Positions 54,350 through 61,704 of a stretch of 64,000 nucleotides of DNA are shown piece by piece. The position numbers were made by a program, and so were the translations under genes. Each line of letters opens with the position of its first letter. Position 1 is the first letter of the stretch. Below the pieces are notes generated by a model, which did no database searches, was not told where the DNA came from, and saw only the letters and a list, made by a program, of their open reading frames with translations. Origin of the DNA: Bacteroidaceae bacterium (lineage in GTDB: Bacteria; Bacteroidota; Bacteroidia; Bacteroidales; Bacteroidaceae); NCBI GenBank assembly GCA_017529865.1, contig JAFXNA010000016.1, forward strand, positions 30,327 to 94,326. The letters run 5' to 3'.

Positions 54350-55864
54350 TCACTTAATCAATACTTTTTTGCCGTTCATGATGTAGATACCCTTATGCTG
54401 TTGTCCATTGGCCATTAACCGCTGTCCATTGAGGCTGTAGATTGCTTCTGCCTTATCGTTAAGGTTACTGTCAGCGTTAAGGTTTTCAATGGCTGTGTCA
54501 TCCTCCCTGTTAATCATGAAGATATAGGTATTCAGACTACGGGCAGGCATCTCGACAGTGATAAGATCGCTGGGTTCGTCGATGACGATAGGACTCTCTT
54601 GACACAGATTGGCAGTCTCATTGCCAGTTGACAAAAGATGGACTCCGCTTTTCACCTCGTATGGCAGTTTCACTCTGAGGTTGTAGCCCGTCTTCGTTGT
54701 GTCGATGGCCATGACGATGATTGAGTCGCCTTTGATGTATGCCGAATACTCTTGGGCAGCTTCCGCTCCTGAGGTCATATCGCGTGAGGTAACCAAGCGA
54801 GTGGAACCTGTGACATGTTTGGCGAAGTGCGACAATACATAGGCACGAGGCAGCAGCGTGTTTTTCTTGTTACCTGAGCCATACTGCGACTCTCCCGTAC
54901 CGATGAAGGCCCAATGGGCGCGCATGTACCAATAGATATATCCGGTGCATCCAGCCAACATACACTCGTTGAGTTCCTCAGCAAAGAGCAACTGCTCGTG
55001 CCAGTTAGGCAAGCGGTTGCCGATGTTGTCGGTCGATGAGTGTTCGGTCATCCAAACCTCCTTGCCGTATTTGGCGGCGAGAACAGCTGAATTCTTCATA
55101 TAGTTGAGGGGTGCATGGCCGTAGAGGTGTCCAGCCACGATATCAATCTGCTTGCGACATGTGGTATCGCGCATAAGTGGGTCGGTATAGTTCTGTGTAA
55201 AGCCTAAGCTCTCACCGCTGATAAGCCGCACGCCTGGGTAGGTTTTGCGGTCGAGCATGTAGGCATAGTTCTTGACAAGTTTTACAAGGTCTTGCGGATC
55301 GTAGAGACAACCAGAGTAGTTCACCCACCAGTCAGGTTCGTTCTGAATGGATACGGCGTCAACGGTCACTCCTTTTGACTTCATGTACTTCAGGTAAGAG
55401 TTGAGCCATGGGAAGAACTTGTCATAGCAGTCCTCGCGCAGCTTACCGCGCTGATTGCCTTGATTGTCTGCATTTCCGCCTTGTGCCGTTCCATTGGTCT
55501 TGTATTCACCTGGTGGCGACCAAGGTGTGCCGAAGACTATACCGCCGCGTTGCTTGACAATTTTGGCAGAAGGTACACATCCTTGCCAGTTGTAGTTGGT
55601 CCAACTTGCATTTTCGTCGCCCTTGAAACTGGGTGATATCTCCATGCGCATGATGTTCAGTCCGATTTTCGACTGACGGCCATAAAGCAATTGCACGGGC
55701 TTGGTGTCAGTTCCGTATGGGTACATGGCTCCGTCGCAACAGGCTGCGCCAAAGCCTGTGATGGTCTGCTTGCTCTCGCTTTTCACCATCAAAACGATTG
55801 TTGCTGCTTGGGAAACCGTAGCGGCAAGCAGTACAAACATAGAAATGAGAATCTTTTTTTGCAT
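54350..55864 (-). CDS. GH30 family glycosidase (xylanase-type)
   Basis: This 504-aa protein has a signal peptide (ILISMFVLLAATVSQA), and the GH30 barrel: QTITGFGAACCDGAMYP, IGLNIMRMEISPSF, acid/base Glu in SIQNEPDWW and nucleophile Glu in VWMTEHSST, followed by the side beta domain. These fit subfamilies of GH30 that cut glucuronoxylan or related beta-xylan. The C terminus has IYSLNGQRLMANGQQ and KGIYIMNGKKVLIK, the shared tail. First gene of the GH30-GH43-GH95 operon, whose genes overlap by a few bases. Confidence 0.88.
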   Translation of the reverse strand: MQKKILISMFVLLAATVSQAATIVLMVKSESKQTITGFGAACCDGAMYPYGTDTKPVQLLYGRQSKIGLNIMRMEISPSFKGDENASWTNYNWQGCVPSAKIVKQRGGIVFGTPWSPPGEYKTNGTAQGGNADNQGNQRGKLREDCYDKFFPWLNSYLKYMKSKGVTVDAVSIQNEPDWWVNYSGCLYDPQDLVKLVKNYAYMLDRKTYPGVRLISGESLGFTQNYTDPLMRDTTCRKQIDIVAGHLYGHAPLNYMKNSAVLAAKYGKEVWMTEHSSTDNIGNRLPNWHEQLLFAEELNECMLAGCTGYIYWYMRAHWAFIGTGESQYGSGNKKNTLLPRAYVLSHFAKHVTGSTRLVTSRDMTSGAEAAQEYSAYIKGDSIIVMAIDTTKTGYNLRVKLPYEVKSGVHLLSTGNETANLCQESPIVIDEPSDLITVEMPARSLNTYIFMINREDDTAIENLNADSNLNDKAEAIYSLNGQRLMANGQQHKGIYIMNGKKVLIK

Positions 55865-55910
55865 ATTATTAGTTTTTTAGTAAAAAGTGTTCGTTCGTTT
55901 ATATCGGTTG

Positions 55911-55918
55911 CAAAATTA
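55911..55918 (-). promoter_or_regulatory. Promoter -7 box of the GH30-GH43-GH95 operon
   Basis: TAATTTTG on the minus strand, 47 bp before the GH30 start codon. Confidence 0.7.
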
Positions 55919-56012
55919 CGAAATAATTCACAATTCACAATTCATAATTGATAATTATTTCATTTTTGCTCAAACTTTAAACATCAAACGTTCAACTTTA
56001 AACTTTTTTTAC

Positions 56013-56020
56013 TAACTTTG
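56013..56020 (+). promoter_or_regulatory. Promoter -7 box of the GH5-GH43 gene
   Basis: TAACTTTG followed by CAG, 29 bp before the start codon and about 95 bp from the divergent operon's -7 box, so one regulator could control both. Confidence 0.7.
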
Positions 56021-56048
56021 CAGCGTCAACTAAACTTACATAATTATT

Positions 56049-59000
56049 ATGTTTATGAGAAAACCCTTTTTACTTTTAGTGGTGCTCATGCTTTGCTCAA
56101 TGCAGAGTTGGGCACAAGTCAAGACTTTTGGTAACACGCCGCCACTCCATGTGGACGGCAAGCATTTGAAGGACGCTAACGGAAACATTGTGCGTCTGCA
56201 TGGTGTGATGGACACACCGAGTGCATGGTTCAACAACGGCCGTTGGGGCTGGGATTACAATGATGCCGGTCGACAGCGCTGTATTGACTATTTTAAGAAA
56301 CTGTTCGACGGAATGGCTAATCCGGAGCTTGGCACCTACTGTAATGCGTTCCGCTTGCATCTCGAGCCAGCATGGACCAACGATAATAGTGTGCAATACA
56401 GCTATGTGGATGAGGATGGCAAGACGGTGAAAGCTGGCAAAACGGGTAATGGTGAGGCAAACATTGAGCATTTCAGCAAGACGCGTCTCACTACATACTT
56501 GAAAACCCTCTATACCAAAATAGCCCAGGAGGCAATAGCCCGAGGTCTGTATGTCATTATGCGTCCGCCAGGCGTATGTCCTAGTACTATTCAGGTCGGT
56601 GGTGCTTACCAACACTATCTGATGGACGTGTGGGACATTGTGTCGAAGAACGATACTGTGCTCAAGTACTCAGGACAGATTTCTATCGAGTTGGCCAACG
56701 AGCCGATTACTGTTCATGATGCCAACGGAAAGAGCAGTCCTAATGCGCTGCACGACTTCTTCCAACCTATCGTCGATAAGATTCGTGCCAATGGATTCAC
56801 AGGTATTATCTGGGGAGTCGGAACAGGTTATCAATCGGGCTATGAGGGATATGCCACTTATCCGCTTCAAAGCTATAACATCGGCTATGCAGTCCATGTC
56901 TATACAGGATGGTATGGTCAGGAGGACAAGAACGCGAATGCGCAGACCTTCATCAACAACTTCAAGCGTCAGGTGCCTGTCGTTGAGACCAACCCGATTG
57001 TGGTGACCGAAATCGACTGGAGTCCGCAGAATACCAATGATATCGACCATGTAAACGAAATGGGACAGAACGTCTATAAGAACTTTGGTACTTGGGCTAC
57101 AGGCTCTACATCGAAGTGGGGCAAGGCGTGGAAGGCCGTACACGACCACTATGGAAACATCGGTATGACACTCACAGGTACAAGCGACTTCTTCGATATC
57201 GATAAGTGGATTGTCAACAACAGCCTCTCATATACTACGTGGAGAAACAACAAGAATCGTGTGCTCGAACCTGCCTTCAAGGACAAGATGTTGGCTGCCG
57301 GCTATAATGACACCTACGAGGCATGTAGCGGTGCCTGTTTCGAGTGGTACAAGGATTGGAATACTGACACCCGTCCATACATGGCATATACCCATCAGTG
57401 GACAGGTGACTTGGGTAACAACAAGTTCATTAACCCAATCATCAATGGTGACTTCCCGGATATCGACCTCATCCGTGTGGACGACACTTATTATATGGTC
57501 AGCACTACGATGTTCTACATGCCAGGTGCCACTATCCTGAAGTCGAAAGACCTCGTAAACTGGGAATACTGCGCCAACCCACTCCTTCAGATTGTCGATA
57601 ACGATGCCTACAACTTGCTCAACTTCAAGCATCATTACGGACAGGGCATGTGGGCTTCGACGCTCAATTACCATAACGGCAAGTTCTATCTCTATTTCCC
57701 ATGCTCTACCTGGTCGCCCGACTCTCGCAGCATCCTGCTCACTGCCGCCGATCCTGAAGGAAAGTGGGATTTGACCCTTCTGCCCGAAGCCTATCACGAT
57801 CCAGGATGGCTCTTCGATGATGGTCCTAACGGTGACGGCTACCTCTATGTGGCATGTGGTATTGATGACATCTGGGTCAACAAGTTCAATGCCAAGACAC
57901 TCACGAAGATTTCCAGCACGAAGGCTATTTCCGTAGGTAATGGATGTGAAGGCAGTCACATGTACCATATTGGCGATTACTACTACATCTATGCTACCTA
58001 TGGTGGAACAGAAGGCAGTCAGACCACATTCCGCTCAAAGAATCCGATGGGACCATACGAGGAGTATGTAGGTCCGAAGACCTCAACCAACCCCAATGGA
58101 CGTACCTTCCGCGGACAGAAAATCCATCAGGGTGCATTGGTCGAAACCCAGACAGGCGAATGGTGGACTATGTTGTTCTGCGATGCAGGCGCCATCGGAC
58201 GTATTCCTTACCTCGAGCCTGTAAAGTGGGTCGATGGATGGCCTATCGTCGGCAATAATGCCCGCGATGTGTGTGAAGGCGGAAAGCCTTATCCAAAGCC
58301 AAACGTTGGTCAGACCTATCCGCGCACTTACCTGCCTACCAACGACACCTTCACTGATGCATCGTTGGGCATGCAGTGGCAATGGAACCACAATCCCGAT
58401 AACACTCGCTGGAGCCTCATTGAGCGTCCTGGATTCCTGCGCCTGCGCACCGCTAGTGTGACTGACTCACTCCAGTGGGCACGCAATAGTCTCAGCCAGC
58501 GCATCCTTGGTTACAGTCCCGTAGGTACCAGCTCATCGAAGTACTACAACTCTATGGGTACCATCAAGATGATTACCTCTAACATGCTCGAAGGTGATGT
58601 GGCAGGTATTGCTGTATTCCAGGAGCCATACGCACTGATTGGTGTGAAGGTGGTTGACGGCAAGAAACGTCTGTACTATATGCAGCAGAATAAGTTGCGT
58701 GGCACACAGACCAAGCAGACGGGTGCCGAACTGCAGTCCGATACCATTTATCTGCGCGCATCCGTCAACTTCGGAACCAACAAGGCTAACTTCTACTATT
58801 CATACGACAACCAGCACTACACCAAGTTCGGAAGTGAGATGAACATGGGTTACACCCTCGGTGTATTTGTTGGCAACCGTTTCTTCCTCTTCAACTACGC
58901 CACCAAGCAGTTGGGCGGTATGGTTGATATCGACTGGTTCTCTACCGAGCCGAACTTCTCCGAGGAAGGATTCTTCGGACCAGGTGTGCTCCATACCTTC

Positions 59001-59810
59001 AGCGCCGAAGACCTTACGATGGAAGACCTTGCCATCACGAAGCAGAACTATGCCGTGACACCAGGCAATACCAAGGAAGTGCAGATCACCTGCACATCGC
59101 AGTCGGGTCTTGTCACCAATGTTTCACCAAGCTGTAGCTTCGAGTTCTCCGAACCAGGCATTGCTCGCATGGTTGGTGGAAATATCGTAGGTCAAGCCGA
59201 AGGAACCACAGATGTGGTAGCCACCTATACCGACCCGATGGGCAACAGCCGCAGCGTCACCTTCACCGTCACAGTGGCTTACTTCCCTCTCTCGGCCGAT
59301 GTAGTCAATCCGTCCATCATCGGAACAGGAACCTTCACCGAGCGTACAGGAGGACTGAAGACCGCCAAGGACGGCTTCGGAGGATGGGAATATACTAGCG
59401 GAGTTGACCTCTCTGCCTACAACTATCTCGTTGTGAATCTGGTGCGCCCATCGGCAGCACGACCCACCTTCCGTATCTACGACAACAACAACACCGACTT
59501 CTATTCTATCGATATGAAGACCCCGATTACCTCCGTATCCATCCCACTCCACGAACTCGTGACAGAGAAGGGACGTACCATCAATCCAGCCAAGATCTAT
59601 AAGGCAGGTATCTCGTCCAACGGAGGTAGCATCGTCTATATCAAGGAAGTATTCCTCAGCATGGATGGAGAAACACCGGCAGGAATAGAGGAAAATGTAA
59701 AAATTGAAAAATTAAAGAATGAAAGTATCTTCAACCTGCAAGGACAACGCCAGCAACGATTGCAGCGAGGAATTAACATTGTCAATGGAAAGAAGATATT
59801 TGTGAAGTAA
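56049..59810 (+). CDS. Two-domain GH5-GH43 xylan-degrading enzyme
   Basis: This 1253-aa secreted protein has a signal peptide (FLLLVVLMLCSMQSWAQ), a GH5 barrel (about 25-440) with acid/base Glu in IELANEP and nucleophile in VTEIDW, then a GH43 propeller (about 470-760) starting NPIINGDFPDIDLIRVDDTYYMVS, a lectin-like beta-sandwich (about 780-980, ending DIDWFSTEPNF), a Big2-like Ig domain, a C-terminal CBM-like domain, and the tail INIVNGKKIFVK. GH5 would cut the xylan or glucan backbone, and GH43 would remove xylose or arabinose from the products. Two activities on one chain are the point of interest. Confidence 0.88.
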   Translation: MFMRKPFLLLVVLMLCSMQSWAQVKTFGNTPPLHVDGKHLKDANGNIVRLHGVMDTPSAWFNNGRWGWDYNDAGRQRCIDYFKKLFDGMANPELGTYCNAFRLHLEPAWTNDNSVQYSYVDEDGKTVKAGKTGNGEANIEHFSKTRLTTYLKTLYTKIAQEAIARGLYVIMRPPGVCPSTIQVGGAYQHYLMDVWDIVSKNDTVLKYSGQISIELANEPITVHDANGKSSPNALHDFFQPIVDKIRANGFTGIIWGVGTGYQSGYEGYATYPLQSYNIGYAVHVYTGWYGQEDKNANAQTFINNFKRQVPVVETNPIVVTEIDWSPQNTNDIDHVNEMGQNVYKNFGTWATGSTSKWGKAWKAVHDHYGNIGMTLTGTSDFFDIDKWIVNNSLSYTTWRNNKNRVLEPAFKDKMLAAGYNDTYEACSGACFEWYKDWNTDTRPYMAYTHQWTGDLGNNKFINPIINGDFPDIDLIRVDDTYYMVSTTMFYMPGATILKSKDLVNWEYCANPLLQIVDNDAYNLLNFKHHYGQGMWASTLNYHNGKFYLYFPCSTWSPDSRSILLTAADPEGKWDLTLLPEAYHDPGWLFDDGPNGDGYLYVACGIDDIWVNKFNAKTLTKISSTKAISVGNGCEGSHMYHIGDYYYIYATYGGTEGSQTTFRSKNPMGPYEEYVGPKTSTNPNGRTFRGQKIHQGALVETQTGEWWTMLFCDAGAIGRIPYLEPVKWVDGWPIVGNNARDVCEGGKPYPKPNVGQTYPRTYLPTNDTFTDASLGMQWQWNHNPDNTRWSLIERPGFLRLRTASVTDSLQWARNSLSQRILGYSPVGTSSSKYYNSMGTIKMITSNMLEGDVAGIAVFQEPYALIGVKVVDGKKRLYYMQQNKLRGTQTKQTGAELQSDTIYLRASVNFGTNKANFYYSYDNQHYTKFGSEMNMGYTLGVFVGNRFFLFNYATKQLGGMVDIDWFSTEPNFSEEGFFGPGVLHTFSAEDLTMEDLAITKQNYAVTPGNTKEVQITCTSQSGLVTNVSPSCSFEFSEPGIARMVGGNIVGQAEGTTDVVATYTDPMGNSRSVTFTVTVAYFPLSADVVNPSIIGTGTFTERTGGLKTAKDGFGGWEYTSGVDLSAYNYLVVNLVRPSAARPTFRIYDNNNTDFYSIDMKTPITSVSIPLHELVTEKGRTINPAKIYKAGISSNGGSIVYIKEVFLSMDGETPAGIEENVKIEKLKNESIFNLQGQRQQRLQRGINIVNGKKIFVK

Positions 59811-59812
59811 AA

Positions 59813-59849
59813 CAAAAAAAGATGGACTTTCGAAGTCCATCTTTTTTTT
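59813..59849. terminator. Bidirectional terminator between the GH5-GH43 gene and rplS
   Basis: Perfect 10-bp stem AGATGGACTT/AAGTCCATCT with a TCG loop, A-rich on one side and T-rich on the other, so it works for both converging genes. Confidence 0.92.
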
Positions 59850-59853
59850 CTCC

Positions 59854-60219
59854 CTATGCCTCTTCGCTCTTGCGAACCAGCTTTTCCTTGATGCGGGCTT
59901 TCTTACCAGTAAGGTCGCGGAGGTAGTAGAGCTTAGCGCGACGTACCTTACCAACCTTGTTGATGGTGATACTCTCGATGTTTGGTGACTCGATAGGGAA
60001 GATACGCTCAACTCCTACGGTACCTGACATCTTGCGAACAGTGAAACGCTTCTTGTTTCCCTGACCTGAAATCTTGATTACTACGCCACGGTAGAGCTGA
60101 GTACGCTCCTTTGAACCTTCGACGATGTTGTAAGCAACTGTGATAGTATCACCTGCTTTGAACTTAGGGAACTCTTTGCCGGTAGCAAATGCCTCTTCGG
60201 CAACTTTAATCAAATCCAT
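59854..60219 (-). CDS. rplS: Ribosomal protein L19
   Basis: This 121-aa protein has FKAGDTITVAYNIVEGSKERTQLYRGVVI, the RKMSGTVGVERIFPIESPNIESI segment and VRRAKLYYLRDL, the L19 signature. It lies at the interface between ribosomal subunits. A leader of about 230 nt made of simple repeats precedes it. Confidence 0.97.
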   Translation of the reverse strand: MDLIKVAEEAFATGKEFPKFKAGDTITVAYNIVEGSKERTQLYRGVVIKISGQGNKKRFTVRKMSGTVGVERIFPIESPNIESITINKVGKVRRAKLYYLRDLTGKKARIKEKLVRKSEEA

Positions 60220-60231
60220 TTCTTCAATTGT

Positions 60232-60306
60232 TTTGAGGTTTGAGGTCTTGAGGTCTTGAGGTCTTGAGGTCTTACAACCTTATAACCTTACAACCTATTA
60301 ACCTAA
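60232..60306. repeat. Short tandem repeats in the rplS leader
   Basis: Four to five copies of an 8-bp unit (TTGAGGTC) are followed by ACAACCTT/ATAACCTT units of similar length. They lie in the transcribed leader of rplS. Confidence 0.8.
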
Positions 60307-60459
60307 AAATTCGGTTCATGTTCCAACGAAGCATCCACGATTCTCTCTGTTTTTAACGTGAAGCGATTAGCGTGAAACGTGAAGCAATGTACTATCTCTT
60401 CACTCTCCGCTCTTCACTCTCCACTCGTTATATCGCCAGCGGCTTCGCTAAAGCGGCTG

Positions 60460-60467
60460 CAAAGGTA
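60460..60467 (-). promoter_or_regulatory. Promoter -7 box of rplS
   Basis: TACCTTTG followed by CAG on the minus strand, with an AATTATGAATT repeat directly upstream (60470-60499). Confidence 0.65.
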
Positions 60468-60499
60468 CGAAAAATTCATAATTCATAATTCATAATTCA

Positions 60500-60785
60500 C
60501 ATTTTTTTTTGCAAAAATCATCGATTTTGTGCCGTTTTCCCTCCGATTTGTCTTTTTTAGGCAGGTTCTATTAATTATGTTTTGTAGATTTATGAATTTT
60601 AGATGCAAGCAGAATTTACTTTTGATGAAGGAGTGTGGTGACTCCCACACGACTGAATCGAAGTCAATTATGAAGCATATAAAAACATAAAGAACAAATC
60701 TATTTATCAGACAATGTACTTTGTATAGATGAAAACAATAATTATTAGAACCTACCTTTTTTAGCAATCATACGTGGAAAAATCA
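60500..60785. other. Gene-free AT-rich spacer
   Basis: A 94-codon minus-strand frame exists here but has no recognisable domain, signal or start context. I see nothing supportable as a gene. Confidence 0.4.
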
Positions 60786-60813
60786 AAGCCGCAATCGTTG
60801 CAGACTGCGGCTT
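60786..60813 (-). terminator. Terminator-like hairpin downstream of the M15 peptidase gene
   Basis: Stem AAGCCGCA/TGCGGCTT followed on the minus strand by TGATTTTTCC. Confidence 0.65.
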
Positions 60814-60822
60814 CTTCATTAT

Positions 60823-60984
60823 CCCAAATCGGTCATTAGCGTTATGAGATAATAGTTTTTAATTTTTGAATAGATGTTTTGCTGATTTGAGGGCGCAATG
60901 GGGTTCCATTGTAACCGAAAAGCGGTGAAACAGATGACAAAAAGAAAACATATTTGCGCATAACAGCCTAATGACCAATTTGGG
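60823..60984. mobile_element. MITE-like element with 24-26-bp terminal inverted repeats
   Basis: The left end (CCCAAATCGGTCATTAG, then CGTTATG) and right end (CATAAC, then AGCCTAATGACCAATTTGGG) are imperfect inverted copies enclosing about 110 bp with no coding frame. The element abuts the stop codon of the M15 gene by one base. A transposase is not present. A large hairpin terminator is an alternative reading. Confidence 0.5.
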
Positions 60985-60985
60985 A

Positions 60986-61438
60986 TTATCGTTTGCATGT
61001 GAACACCTGCTGGCGGTTGGCCTTCTCGTTCTTGTAGCTGACGTGTATCCACTTGCGGCGGCCTCCGTCGCGCACCTCCCAGATGAGTTGGTCGAACGAG
61101 AGGTTGTCCACCATCCATAGGTACAGGTCATATAGCTTGATTCCTTTGGTGTTATCCACCTTTATCTTGAAGTCAGCTGCCTCACCTTTCATGTGTTGGG
61201 AGCTGGTGGCCCCCTTCACAGCATCGTTGAGGTCAGGACATCGGTAGCCCGAGGTGATGATGATCGGGATGCCGAAGTGGTTGCGGACGGGCTGCAACAC
61301 CTTCTCGCACAGGGTGCGTAGCCTGTTTACGGCAAACTGAGGTACATGGTTGTCAATTCCCAGCCGCTTGGCTGTATCGCTTCTCTCGAATTCTTCGAGA
61401 CTGAAATTCTTACTTATCTGCATAACTTTATTTACCAT
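60986..61438 (-). CDS. M15-family D-Ala-D-Ala peptidase-like protein
   Basis: This 150-aa protein (or 145 aa from the ATG at 61423) has PIIITSGYRCPDLNDAVKGATSSQHMKGEAADF, where His and Asp of SQHMKGEAAD bind zinc, and KWIHVSY, whose His is the third ligand. The fold cleaves peptidoglycan cross-bridges. There is no signal peptide. In Bacteroidetes such genes often sit beside VirE_N/DUF3987 genes in a small accessory cassette of suspected phage or mobile origin, as here. Confidence 0.85.
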   Translation of the reverse strand: MVNKVMQISKNFSLEEFERSDTAKRLGIDNHVPQFAVNRLRTLCEKVLQPVRNHFGIPIIITSGYRCPDLNDAVKGATSSQHMKGEAADFKIKVDNTKGIKLYDLYLWMVDNLSFDQLIWEVRDGGRRKWIHVSYKNEKANRQQVFTCKR

Positions 61439-61472
61439 TTATTCATTTACTATTTACCATTTAAGGTTCCCA

Positions 61473-61563
61473 GTTCTCCCCCTCGGGGGAGTTAGAGAGG
61501 GGCTTTTAATCTATTAAGCTATTAAGCTACTAAGCTAAATTCAATAACCTATAACCTATAACC
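61473..61563. repeat. Composite REP-like element, copy 2 (inverted)
   Basis: GC-rich palindrome CTCCCCCTCGGGGGAG plus AAGCTATTAAGCTACTAAGC and TAACCTATAACCTATAACC units, the inverted counterpart of 31635-31721. Confidence 0.8.
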
Positions 61564-61565
61564 TT

Positions 61566-61660
61566 TACCTCCCCCCTCGGGGGGGCATCGCTGAATGGGG
61601 CGATGCTTGCGACGACGGGAGGTTTATCTCCCCAAAGGAGGCACGAAGTGCTTCACAGAG
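61566..61660. repeat. Further GC-rich palindromes beside copy 2
   Basis: CCTCCCCCCTCGGGGGGGC and AAACCTCCC-type complements, with GCATCGCTGAATGGGGCGAT as a hairpin between. Confidence 0.65.
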
Positions 61661-61704
61661 GAGGGGCTCTATTTTTAACTGTAGCAACTGTAGCACTGTA
61701 GCAG

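Noticed and set aside
60483..60767. 94-codon minus-strand frame upstream of rplS
   Set aside because: Composition is that of AT-rich spacer DNA, it starts and ends in simple repeats, and no domain is seen.
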